Positions 18,164 to 26,348 of a stretch of DNA of 64,000 nucleotides are shown piece after piece. The stretch spans positions 372,001 to 436,000 of the forward strand of contig NZ_CAJZAG010000003.1 of the NCBI RefSeq assembly GCF_914271485.1. Reading direction: 5' to 3'. Position numbers and translations under genes: made by a program. The notes beneath the pieces were generated by a model, which saw only the letters and a list, made by a program, of their open reading frames with translations, had not been told where the DNA came from and searched no databases. Position 1 is the stretch's first letter, and each line of letters begins with the position of its first letter. The stretch comes from Cupriavidus pampae. Lineage in GTDB: Bacteria; Pseudomonadota; Gammaproteobacteria; Burkholderiales; Burkholderiaceae.

Positions 18164-18628
18164 CTATTCGAAGTCTTCCCCGTCTTCGGCACCACGAATC
18201 ACCTTGCCGATCACCGCGCGTGAAAAGCCGCGCGCCATCATGAAGCGGATCTGCTTCGCACGCGCCTCCGCCGAGTCCGGCGCTTCGCCAAAACGCTTGC
18301 GCCACACTTCGCGCGCACGCTCGACCTCGGTCTCGCGCAGACGCTCCTGCAAATCCTGAATCTGCTCGCTGCCGAGCTTGTGGGTTTTCGCTTCCTGCAG
18401 TACGCGGGCCGCGCCGTAGCGGCTGGCGCGCCGATGCACGAGGCTATCGACGAAGCGCGTATTGGAGAGCCAGTTGTCGCGCTCGAGCGCGTCGAGCAGC
18501 GCGTCCACTTCCTCGGCGGATTCGGCATGTGGCGCCAGCTTGCGCGCCAGCTCCACACGGCTGTGCTCGCGCCGCGACAGATAGCCGATGGCGCGCGCCT
18601 TGAGGGAAAGCGGGGGACGGGTAATCAT
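18164..18628 (-). CDS. recX: Regulatory protein RecX
   Basis: 154 aa helical protein, normal for RecX. RecX caps and inhibits RecA filaments and fine-tunes recombination and SOS. Family features are the start PPLSLKARAIGYLSRREHSR, the helical block EVDALLDALERDNWLSNTRFV, and the C-terminal KQIRFMMARGFSRAVIGKVI. The ATG at 18628 (MITRPP) is favoured over one 10 codons upstream that would fall in the recA-recX hairpin. It follows recA by 39 bp. Confidence 0.93.
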   Translation of the reverse strand: MITRPPLSLKARAIGYLSRREHSRVELARKLAPHAESAEEVDALLDALERDNWLSNTRFVDSLVHRRASRYGAARVLQEAKTHKLGSEQIQDLQERLRETEVERAREVWRKRFGEAPDSAEARAKQIRFMMARGFSRAVIGKVIRGAEDGEDFE

Positions 18629-18634
18629 GGGGAA

Positions 18635-18655
18635 CCCTCTCCCGCAGGGAGAGGG
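18635..18655 (-). terminator. recA-recX intergenic hairpin
   Basis: A perfect 9-bp stem ccctctccc/gggagaggg with loop gca lies between recA and recX. There is no T tract. By analogy with other species it may attenuate recX relative to recA; the same sequence type is also common as a dispersed repeat in GC-rich proteobacteria. Confidence 0.6.
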
Positions 18656-18667
18656 CAAAGCTAACCC

Positions 18668-19735
18668 TTAGTCAGCGATCTCGGCCGGTGCGGCCGGCTT
18701 GACGCCAGGGTTGGTCGCCACCACGCCAAGCGCGGCACGAACCTTGTTTTCGATTTCCTCGGCGATGTCGGGGTTCTCGCGCAGATATTCGCGCGCGTTG
18801 TCCTTGCCCTGACCGATCTTCTCGCCGTTGTAGCTGTACCACGCGCCCGACTTCTCGACGATCTTCGCGTCCACGCCGAGGTCGATGATCTCGCCCTGAC
18901 GCGAAATGCCCTGACCGTAGAGGATGTCGAAGAACGCTTCGCGGAACGGCGGCGCCACCTTGTTCTTGACGACCTTGACCTTGGTCTCGTTGCCAATCAC
19001 GTCGTCGCCCTTCTTGATCGAGCCGATCCGGCGAATGTCGAGGCGCACCGAGGCGTAGAACTTGAGCGCGTTACCGCCGGTGGTCGTTTCCGGCGAGCCG
19101 AACATCACACCGATCTTCATGCGGATCTGGTTGATGAAGATCACCAGGCAGTTGGTCCGCTTGATCGTGCCGGTCAGCTTGCGCAGCGCCTGGCTCATCA
19201 GACGAGCCTGCAGGCCCGGCAGCGAATCGCCCATCTCGCCCTCGATTTCGGCCTTCGGTACGAGTGCCGCGACCGAGTCGATCACGATCATGTCGATCGA
19301 GCCCGAGCGCACCAGCGCGTCGGCGATTTCCAGCGCCTGCTCGCCGGTGTCCGGCTGCGAAATCAGCAGGCTGCCGATGTCCACGCCGAGCTTGCTGGCG
19401 TAGCTGACGTCAAGCGCATGCTCCGCGTCGATAAACGCGCAGGTGCCGCCCAGCTTCTGCATTTCGGCCAGGGCCTGCAGCGTCAGCGTGGTCTTGCCCG
19501 ACGATTCCGGGCCGTAGATCTCCACCACGCGGCCGCGCGGCAGGCCGCCGACGCCAAGCGCGATGTCCAGACCCAGCGAGCCCGTCGAGACGACCTGGAT
19601 GTCCTGTTCGACATCGCCATCGCCGAGCCGCATGATCGAGCCCTTGCCGAACTGCTTCTCGATCTGCGACAGCGCGGCGGCAAGCGCCTTCTGCTTCTCC
19701 GCGCTCACGCCGGCGCCGGCCTTCTTGTCGTCCAT
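18668..19735 (-). CDS. recA: Recombinase RecA
   Basis: 355 aa. RecA forms ATP-dependent filaments on single-stranded DNA, drives strand exchange and triggers LexA self-cleavage. The Walker A motif [10 protein letters not shown], the AEHALD segment, the Walker B region [13 protein letters not shown], and the L2 loop [19 protein letters not shown] are all intact. The N-terminus is [18 protein letters not shown] and the C-terminus is acidic-poor ([13 protein letters not shown]). A strong LexA box lies 195 bp upstream, implying SOS induction and a leader of roughly 150 bases. Confidence 0.99.
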   Translation of the reverse strand: MDDKKAGAGVSAEKQKALAAALSQIEKQFGKGSIMRLGDGDVEQDIQVVSTGSLGLDIALGVGGLPRGRVVEIYGPESSGKTTLTLQALAEMQKLGGTCAFIDAEHALDVSYASKLGVDIGSLLISQPDTGEQALEIADALVRSGSIDMIVIDSVAALVPKAEIEGEMGDSLPGLQARLMSQALRKLTGTIKRTNCLVIFINQIRMKIGVMFGSPETTTGGNALKFYASVRLDIRRIGSIKKGDDVIGNETKVKVVKNKVAPPFREAFFDILYGQGISRQGEIIDLGVDAKIVEKSGAWYSYNGEKIGQGKDNAREYLRENPDIAEEIENKVRAALGVVATNPGVKPAAPAEIAD

Positions 19736-19926
19736 GGTCGTCCTTCAGTCAATGGTGTATAAATAGGCCGCATGCGGCGCCGCACCCGATTTCTCCATGT
19801 TTTTGCACGGAAATCACGAGTTTGGCTGATTTTTTTGCCCGGGTATCACCCGGGCGCCGCCTCATGCGCCGCCTCAGTATCGGGCACCTGCGCAATGCCC
19901 TAGTGGCAGTGCGCGCGGAATGTCGG

Positions 19927-19948
19927 ATACTGTATAAAAAAACAGTAT
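19927..19948. promoter_or_regulatory. LexA (SOS) box of recA
   Basis: ctgt-N8-acag at 19930-19945, with the palindrome extended to atactgt/acagtat on both sides. This closely resembles the E. coli recA operator. It stands between recA (minus, start 19735) and the response-regulator gene (plus, start 19995), so it could influence both. Confidence 0.9.
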
Positions 19949-19994
19949 GCTTGGCAAGCCCCAGCGAAGCCGGCAACAAGGGTGGAGACAAAAC

Positions 19995-20684
19995 ATGCGC
20001 ATTCTGATCGCCGAAGATGACGACGTTCTGGCAGACGGGCTGACCCGCTCGCTGCGGCAGTCCGGCTATGCCGTCGATCATGTCAGTCATGGCGTGGAGG
20101 CCGATTCCGCGCTGTCCACCCAGCAATTCGACCTGTTGATCCTCGACCTCGGCCTGCCCCGCATGTCCGGCCTGGAGGTGCTCAAGCGCCTGCGCGCGCG
20201 CGGCGCGATGGTGCCGGTGCTGATCTTGACTGCCGCAGACAGCGTCGATGAGCGCGTCAAGGGCCTCGACCTCGGCGCCGACGACTACATGGCCAAGCCG
20301 TTCGCGCTCTCCGAACTGGAGGCGCGCGTGCGCGCGCTGGTACGCCGCGGCGCCGGCGGCGGTGCCACGCTCATGCGCCATGGCCCGCTCGCGTTCGACC
20401 AGGTCGGCCGCATCGCCTACCTCAACGAGCAACTGCTGGACCTGTCCGCGCGCGAGATCGGCCTGCTCGAGATCCTGCTCACGCGTAGCGGCCGGCTGGT
20501 CTCCAAAGAGCAGCTCGTCGACCATCTGTGCGAATGGGGTGAGGAAGTCAGCAATAACGCGATCGAGGTCTACGTGCACCGACTGCGCAAGAAGATCGAG
20601 GTGGGCGGCATCCGCATCGCCACGGTGCGCGGCCTCGGCTACTGCCTCGAGAAGTTCCAGCCGGCCATGGCCGCGCACGGCTGA
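19995..20684 (+). CDS. OmpR-family response regulator (TctD/QseB-like)
   Basis: 229 aa. The receiver domain (1-~115) has the acidic pocket EDDD, the phospho-acceptor Asp51 in LLILDLGLPRMSG, Thr in ILTAADS and Lys in YMAKPF. The C-terminal winged helix (~125-220) ends with NAIEVYVHRLRKKIE and IRIATVRGLGYCLE. The start at 19995 (MRILIAEDD) is preceded by ggtggagac; a longer reading would run into the LexA box. The sensor kinase gene follows 34 bp later. TctD-type systems usually control carboxylate uptake, which fits a transporter gene downstream, but the signal is unknown. Confidence 0.94.
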   Translation: MRILIAEDDDVLADGLTRSLRQSGYAVDHVSHGVEADSALSTQQFDLLILDLGLPRMSGLEVLKRLRARGAMVPVLILTAADSVDERVKGLDLGADDYMAKPFALSELEARVRALVRRGAGGGATLMRHGPLAFDQVGRIAYLNEQLLDLSAREIGLLEILLTRSGRLVSKEQLVDHLCEWGEEVSNNAIEVYVHRLRKKIEVGGIRIATVRGLGYCLEKFQPAMAAHG

Positions 20685-20718
20685 GCCTGCGGCACCTACC
20701 CTTCGGAGACCGGTCGCG

Positions 20719-22392
20719 ATGAGTCTGTTGTGGTTGCCGTTGCGACGTCTGGCCCGTCTGCACCCCTTTTCGCGTGGCTCACGTGCATCGCCGCGCGCGT
20801 CGGCCGCGGGCGCGGGCAGCGACCCCGCCGATCCCGCCGATCTCGCTCAAGCTGCCGAAGCCAGCGTCACCGACGAAGCGCTCGCTGAAGCGCTGCCCCA
20901 CCTCGAAGAGAACACCGCGCATCCCGCGCCGCGCTCGCTGTTCGGGGAGATCCTCGACTGGATGCTCGCACCGCTGCTGCTGCTCTGGCCGATGAGCATC
21001 GCGGTGACGTACCTCGTGGCCAAGTCGATTGCGAATGGCCCGTTCGATCGCTCGCTCGAAGCCAGCGCGATCGTGCTGTCGCAGCAGGTGCGCGAGGTCA
21101 ACGGCCGCGTTACGCTGCAACTGCCACTGTCGGCGCGCGAGATCCTGCGCGCCGACGAGACCGACAATATCTATTACCAGGTGGTGGGCAAGCGCGGCGA
21201 GTACGTGGCCGGCGATCACGACCTGCCGCTGCCATCCGAGGACGACCAGGCGCACGCGGGACTCGTCTCGCTGCGTGACGATCATGTCGGCGGCAACGAC
21301 GTGCGCGTGGCGTATACCTACGTCGAACTCAAGAACGCGAGCGGCACGCAGCCCGTGCTCGTGCAGGTAGCGGAGACGCTGGACAAGCGCGCGCGACTGG
21401 CCAACGAAATCATCAAGGGCGTGATCCTGCCGCAGTTCGTGATCCTGCCGCTCGCGGTGGTGCTCGTATGGTTCGGCCTCACGCGCGGCCTGGCGCCGCT
21501 CACCGCGATTCAGCAGCGCATTCGCGCACGCAATCCTGGCGACACGAGTCCGATCGACGAGAGCGCGGCGCCGCAGGAAATCACGCCGCTCGTCGCGTCG
21601 TTCAACGATCTGCTCGCGCGGCTCGACCAGTCGGTGCAGACGCAGAAACGCTTTATCGCCGATGCCGCGCATCAGATGAAGACGCCGCTCGCGGGACTGC
21701 GCATGCAGGCCGAGCTCGCGCAGCGCGAGCAGTCGCCCGAGGAGTTACGTCGCTCGCTCGCACAGATCGCCGGCAGCTCGGAACGTACCGCGCATCTGGT
21801 CACGCAATTGCTGTCGCTCGCGCGCATGGAGAACCTCGCTGGCGTCGGCGGCATGGCGCCGCTCGATCTGGCCTCGCTGGTGCGCGATGTGGTCAAGGAC
21901 TGGCTGCCACAGGCGTGGGCGCGACGCATCGACCTCGGTCTCGAACTGGGCATGGAGGGCGACGACCACGCGATAACGATCATCGGCAATCGCCTGATGC
22001 TGACCGAGATGCTCAACAACCTGCTCGACAACGCCATCCGCTACACGCCTGCCGAAGGACATGCCACCGTGCGCCTGAGCGTCGATGCGTTCGAGCCGTT
22101 CGTCTACCTCGACGTGGAGGACACCGGTCCCGGCATTCCGCCCACCGAGCGCGAGCGCGTGATGGAACGCTTCTACCGCGTGCTCGGCACCAATACCGAG
22201 GGCAGTGGGCTCGGCCTGGCCATCGTGCGCGAGATCGTGCAACAGCACGGCGGCGAGGTGTCGATCGGCGACCACGTGTGGCAGACCGAGCCGCGCCGCG
22301 CGGGCGCGCGCTTCCGCATTACGCTGCGCCGACCGGTCAGCGACGACGCCAGCGGCGGCGTGTTCGGCAGCGCTGGGGACGGTGGCGCATGA
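20719..22392 (+). CDS. Membrane sensor histidine kinase (TctE-like)
   Basis: 557 aa. A ~75-residue polar N-terminal extension precedes the first membrane helix (MLAPLLLLWPMSIAVTYLV). A periplasmic domain of the 2CSK_N type spans about 100-225, then the second helix (ILPQFVILPLAVVLVWFGL), a HAMP-like linker, the phospho-acceptor His318 in ADAAHQMKTPLAGL, and the catalytic N, G1 and G2 boxes (NNLLDNAIRYTP, DTGPGIPP, GSGLGLAIV). It autophosphorylates and passes phosphate to the adjacent regulator. The ATGA overlap with the next gene indicates translational coupling. Confidence 0.95.
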   Translation: MSLLWLPLRRLARLHPFSRGSRASPRASAAGAGSDPADPADLAQAAEASVTDEALAEALPHLEENTAHPAPRSLFGEILDWMLAPLLLLWPMSIAVTYLVAKSIANGPFDRSLEASAIVLSQQVREVNGRVTLQLPLSAREILRADETDNIYYQVVGKRGEYVAGDHDLPLPSEDDQAHAGLVSLRDDHVGGNDVRVAYTYVELKNASGTQPVLVQVAETLDKRARLANEIIKGVILPQFVILPLAVVLVWFGLTRGLAPLTAIQQRIRARNPGDTSPIDESAAPQEITPLVASFNDLLARLDQSVQTQKRFIADAAHQMKTPLAGLRMQAELAQREQSPEELRRSLAQIAGSSERTAHLVTQLLSLARMENLAGVGGMAPLDLASLVRDVVKDWLPQAWARRIDLGLELGMEGDDHAITIIGNRLMLTEMLNNLLDNAIRYTPAEGHATVRLSVDAFEPFVYLDVEDTGPGIPPTERERVMERFYRVLGTNTEGSGLGLAIVREIVQQHGGEVSIGDHVWQTEPRRAGARFRITLRRPVSDDASGGVFGSAGDGGA

Positions 22393-22721
22393 AACGCGCG
22401 TTTCCACCGGCCAACGCCGCCGAACACCGCGCGTGGCGGCGCAACGTACGCTGGATCGCGAGCCTGCTGGTGCTCTGGTTTTTGGTGACATTCGTCGTCA
22501 GCTGGTACGCGCGCGAACTGCGTTTCCCATTCTTCGGCTGGCCGTTCTCGTTCTGGGTTGGCGCGCAGGGCGCATTGATCGTCTACGTGTTGATGGCTGC
22601 GTTATACGCCTGGCGCATGAACCGCGCGGATCGGGCTGGAGACGACGACGGTGCCGCCGAAGCCAATCCGGTGGCCCCCGACGCTGGCCGGCAGGATTCA
22701 CCGAGGCGCGATGCTGCATAG
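22389..22721 (+). CDS. DUF4212 small membrane protein (symporter small subunit type)
   Basis: 110 aa with two membrane helices (SLLVLWFLVTFVVSWYA and GALIVYVLMAALYAW) joined by the typical DUF4212 stretch LRFPFFGWPFSFWVGAQGA. DUF4212 proteins are the putative small subunit of sodium:solute symporters and normally precede the large SSS-family gene. Here the start overlaps the kinase stop (ATGA), and the next gene is an MFS transporter, not an SSS permease. The last 30 residues are polar and disordered-looking. The family call is good; the partner is missing from this window. Confidence 0.88.
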   Translation: MKRAFPPANAAEHRAWRRNVRWIASLLVLWFLVTFVVSWYARELRFPFFGWPFSFWVGAQGALIVYVLMAALYAWRMNRADRAGDDDGAAEANPVAPDAGRQDSPRRDAA

Positions 22722-23001
22722 CATGATGCGCGCCACGCCATACCGCGCGCGGCAAGGCGTGTCGCCGGCCCGGCAGCGCAGCATGACGATTGGCGCGCCA
22801 CCATGGCGCCGCACCCCGCGTGGGGCGCGCGAGAGCGCCTTCACCCGCTAGCGTATACCCCGACGGTTCCCGTCTATCCCTGTCAGAACTCAGTAAGTTT
22901 CGCCTCCCACAATCGTTTGCAACTTCGGTGCGGGAGTCCGCGCGCGCGCGCAGCGTGCCGTGCGAGGGGACCGGAGATCCCAACGTAGAGGAGACAAGAA
23001 A

Positions 23002-24699
23002 ATGGCTAACGGGCAGAATGTAGCGGTGCCGGGGGGCGGCGCCAGCAGCGCGCCGATGACGCGCGAGGAGAGAAAGGTCATTCTGGCCTCCTCGCTCGGC
23101 ACGGTATTCGAGTGGTACGACTTTTATCTATACGGTTCGCTGGCGGCGGTCATCGCCAAGCAGTTCTTCGCGGGCCTCGATCCGACTTCCGCATTCATCT
23201 TCGCGCTGCTCGCGTTCGCCGCCGGCTTTATCGTGCGACCGTTCGGCGCGCTGGTGTTCGGCCGCCTCGGCGACATGATCGGCCGCAAGTACACGTTCCT
23301 GGTGACCATCCTCATCATGGGCGTGTCGACATTCATTGTGGGTCTGTTGCCAAGCTACGCGACCATCGGCTGGGCCGCTCCGATCATCCTGATTCTGCTG
23401 CGCATGCTGCAGGGCCTCGCGCTCGGCGGCGAGTACGGTGGTGCCGCCACATATGTGGCCGAGCACGCGCCGCACGGCAAGCGCGGCGCGTACACCGCGT
23501 GGATCCAGACCACCGCGACGCTGGGTCTGTTCCTGTCGCTGATCGTGATTCTGCTGTGCCGCGAACTCACCGGCCCGAACTTCGAAGTCTGGGGCTGGCG
23601 TATCCCGTTCCTGCTCTCGATCCTGCTGCTGGCCATGTCCGTGTACATCCGCCTGTCGATGAGCGAATCGCCGGCGTTCCAGCGCATGAAGGCCGAAGGC
23701 AAAACCTCCAAGGCACCGCTGACCGAGTCGTTCGCCCAATGGCGCAACCTGAAGATCGTGATCCTGGCGCTGATTGGCCTGACCGCCGGGCAGGCCGTGG
23801 TCTGGTACTCGGGTCAGTTCTACTCGCTGTTCTTCCTCACGCAGGTGCTGAAGGTCGATGCGAAGACCGCCAACCTGCTGATCGCGGGCGCGCTCGTCAT
23901 CGGCACGCCGTTCTTCATCTTCTTCGGCTCGCTGTCGGACAAGATCGGCCGCAAGTGGATCATCATGGCGGGCTGCGCGCTGGCCGTGCTGACGTACTTC
24001 CCGATCTTCAAGGGTCTGACGCACTACGCCAACCCGGCGCTCGAGCGCGCGCAGCAGACCGCGCAGATCGTGGTGTCGGCCGACCCGAAGACCTGCTCGT
24101 TCCAGGGCAGCCCGATCGCCCGCGAGATCGACTTCCGCAGCTCGTGCGACATCGTCAAGCGTACGCTGGCACAAGCCTCGGCCAGCTATGAGGTGGTGCA
24201 AGCCCCGCCGGGCACGATCGCTACGGTGAAGATCGGTGACAAGGAGATCAAGTCGCTGGACGCGACCGTGGTCGGTGGTCACAGCTTCGACGACGCCAGC
24301 AAGAAGCAGATCGCGGCGTTCAAGAAGGACGTGTCCGAGTCGATGGCCGCCGCCGGCTACCCGCTCAAGGCCGATCCCGCGCAGATGAACACCATCATGG
24401 TGCTCGTGCTGCTGGTGATCCTGGTGATCTACGTGACGATGGTGTACGGCCCGATCGCGGCGATGCTGGTGGAAATGTTCCCGACCCGCATCCGCTATAC
24501 GTCGATGTCGCTGCCCTACCATATCGGTAACGGCTGGTTCGGTGGCCTGCTGCCAACGATCTCGTTCGCGCTGGTGGCACAGAACGGCAACATCTACTAC
24601 GGCCTCTGGTACCCGATCATCATCGCCGCCATGACGTTCGTGATCGGCGCGCTGTTTATCCGCGAAACCAAGGACGTGGACATCTACGCCAACGATTGA
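23002..24699 (+). CDS. MHS-family MFS transporter with large hydrophilic insertion
   Basis: 565 aa, longer than the ~430-450 usual for metabolite:H+ symporters. The MHS start SSLGTVFEWYDFYLYGSLAA, the loop 2-3 motif GRLGDMIGRK, the GLALGGEYGGAATYVAEHAP signature and the second-half SLSDKIGRK motif are clear. Between the ninth and tenth helices (about residues 340-460) there is an extra soluble segment, with two cysteines (TCSFQG, SSCDIV) and a Lys/Asp-rich part. The last helices and the FPTRIRYTSMSLPYH motif are normal. Start 23002 has gaggag upstream. Substrate is unknown; carboxylates, proline or betaine-like compounds are typical. Confidence 0.92.
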   Translation: MANGQNVAVPGGGASSAPMTREERKVILASSLGTVFEWYDFYLYGSLAAVIAKQFFAGLDPTSAFIFALLAFAAGFIVRPFGALVFGRLGDMIGRKYTFLVTILIMGVSTFIVGLLPSYATIGWAAPIILILLRMLQGLALGGEYGGAATYVAEHAPHGKRGAYTAWIQTTATLGLFLSLIVILLCRELTGPNFEVWGWRIPFLLSILLLAMSVYIRLSMSESPAFQRMKAEGKTSKAPLTESFAQWRNLKIVILALIGLTAGQAVVWYSGQFYSLFFLTQVLKVDAKTANLLIAGALVIGTPFFIFFGSLSDKIGRKWIIMAGCALAVLTYFPIFKGLTHYANPALERAQQTAQIVVSADPKTCSFQGSPIAREIDFRSSCDIVKRTLAQASASYEVVQAPPGTIATVKIGDKEIKSLDATVVGGHSFDDASKKQIAAFKKDVSESMAAAGYPLKADPAQMNTIMVLVLLVILVIYVTMVYGPIAAMLVEMFPTRIRYTSMSLPYHIGNGWFGGLLPTISFALVAQNGNIYYGLWYPIIIAAMTFVIGALFIRETKDVDIYAND

Positions 24700-24720
24700 T
24701 GGAAAGATAGCGAAGGGGTG

Positions 24721-24748
24721 TTGACAGACCGCAATCCGTAGGTATAAT
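24721..24748 (+). promoter_or_regulatory. Consensus sigma-70 promoter of the tRNA gene
   Basis: An exact -35 ttgaca (24721-24726) and exact -10 tataat (24743-24748) are separated by 16 bp and lie 13 bp before the mature tRNA, as expected for a strong stable-RNA promoter. Confidence 0.93.
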
Positions 24749-24761
24749 TGCGGTCTTCGTT

Positions 24762-24838
<77 letters not shown>

Positions 24839-24897
24839 CTTCTTCAAGTCTTTGTCCCCGCTGCAGCAAGGTGGGATCGGCAAGGATGCAGTACATT

Positions 24898-24932
24898 AAT
24901 GCCCTGTCGAGATCGATGCTCGACGGGGCATT
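24898..24932. terminator. Hairpin terminator between the tRNA and the TolC-like gene
   Basis: A 13-bp stem (aatgccctgtcga / tcgacggggcatt, one G-T pair) with a 9-base loop is followed on the plus strand by attctttt. It terminates the tRNA transcript and overlaps the stop codon of the convergent TolC-like gene. Confidence 0.8.
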
Positions 24933-26334
24933 ATTCTTTTCTGGGCACCGTCACTGTTTGCGCCCCAACCAGCCATGCAAGCATCAGTCCCGAATCGCTC
25001 AGCATGCGCAGATCCGCCGCATTCGCGTCGTATTCCCCGTTCACCCGCGCAATCTGGTTGTTGTAGTAGTCGCTCTCCGCGATCAGCACGTCCAGCAGCG
25101 TACGCTTGCCCAGGTGGTACCACTGATCGAAGAATGCCCGGCGCACCCGGTCGGTCTCGACGATCAGCGCCGCATACTGCGTCGCGCGCGTCTGGGCGGC
25201 GTCCCGCTGCTCGGCGCTGGTCCGCAGGCGCGACTCCAGGTCGCGCTGGACGCTCTGAGCGCGCTGCTCGCCGGCCCGCGCACGCTCCCGCGCCGCCTGC
25301 TCGGCGGCACGCGCCGAGCCGCCCTGGAACGCGTTCCACTGCACGCCCACGCTCGTCATCCAAGGCAGCGTCCGACCCAGACTGTCGGGCTGGCTCGACT
25401 TGGAGACGAGCCAGTTGATCTGCGGCCACCGGCTCGCGCGCACGGAGTCCGCCTGAAAGCCCGCCGCGCTGGCCTCGGCCCGGCTCTGCAGCAGCGCTGG
25501 ATGCGACTGCGCGGCGTCCAGCGCGGCCGCCAGCGCGATGTCCTCCGATTGCCATCGGAGCTTCGCGGGCAATTCCACTTCCTCGCCCACCAGCTTGTAC
25601 AGGGCCACCTCGGCCTCCCGCGTCCGGGCAATGACCTGGTCGCGGCTGCTCAACGCCTGCAGCAGCCGCGCGCGCGCCTGCGTCAGCTCGCTGCGGCGCC
25701 CCGCATCGGCCAACACGATCTGGCTGAGCATGGTCACGAGGCTGGCCATCTGTTTGACGTAGCCTTGGGTGTGGCCGAGCGCGGCGCGGTTTCGCAGCAG
25801 CTCCAGCACCGCGAGACTCGTGTCGAACGAGATCTTCTGCCTCGATTGCTCGAGTTCCTGGAAGGCGGCCTTGGACGTTTCGCTCCGGCTGTCCACGGTG
25901 CGCGCGATACGACCCCAGTCGATCAGCGGCGTGGTGACCTGCACCGTGCCATAACCCCTGTTGGAGACGTCGGTGCGGTTGCCGCCGCCGAACTGGGCGG
26001 ATGGCGAGTTGGCCCCGAGTTGCACCTGCGGCCATCGCTGCCCTTTCGCCTGCCCGATGTCGAACTCCGCGGCCTGCCATTTGGCCATGGCCTCCCGTAC
26101 CTCCGGGCTCAGCATGAGCGCCTTGTCGACCATCTCGGCCAGGTAAGGACGGAAGGCCGTCGCGGCGGCATCCGGCACGGCGACGATGATGCGCGATGCG
26201 GGCACCGCCATGTCGATGGCCTGCGTCGCGACGTCGGCCGACGGCTGCGCGCGGACCGGCGGCACGGCCATGAACAGCGTCATGGCATCGATCACGACGA
26301 ACGGGCACACAAGCTTGCTGGCGATTGCAGTCAT
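24931..26334 (-). CDS. TolC-family outer-membrane channel of the adhesin T1SS
   Basis: 467 aa. An export signal covers about the first 28 residues (VVIDAMTLFMAVPPVRA). The body has the two-fold TolC pattern of long coiled-coil helices: MVDKALMLSPEVREAMAKW, EEVELPAKLRW at the repeat junction, ALDAAQSHPALLQSRAEAS, and the C-terminal DLESRLRTSAEQRDAAQTRA plus KRTLLDVLIAESDYYNNQ, the latter typical of T1SS/LapE-like proteins. It forms the outer-membrane exit of the type I secretion system with the HlyD adaptor and ABC transporter encoded just upstream (14-bp gap). Confidence 0.92.
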   Translation of the reverse strand: MTAIASKLVCPFVVIDAMTLFMAVPPVRAQPSADVATQAIDMAVPASRIIVAVPDAAATAFRPYLAEMVDKALMLSPEVREAMAKWQAAEFDIGQAKGQRWPQVQLGANSPSAQFGGGNRTDVSNRGYGTVQVTTPLIDWGRIARTVDSRSETSKAAFQELEQSRQKISFDTSLAVLELLRNRAALGHTQGYVKQMASLVTMLSQIVLADAGRRSELTQARARLLQALSSRDQVIARTREAEVALYKLVGEEVELPAKLRWQSEDIALAAALDAAQSHPALLQSRAEASAAGFQADSVRASRWPQINWLVSKSSQPDSLGRTLPWMTSVGVQWNAFQGGSARAAEQAARERARAGEQRAQSVQRDLESRLRTSAEQRDAAQTRATQYAALIVETDRVRRAFFDQWYHLGKRTLLDVLIAESDYYNNQIARVNGEYDANAADLRMLSDSGLMLAWLVGAQTVTVPRKE

Positions 26335-26348
26335 GGCGTGGCTTCCTG

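Noticed and set aside
19838..19858. gcccgggt/acccgggc hairpin with an adjacent T7 run as a terminator
   Set aside because: The T run precedes the hairpin on the plus strand and becomes an A run on the minus strand, so neither direction fits a rho-independent terminator.
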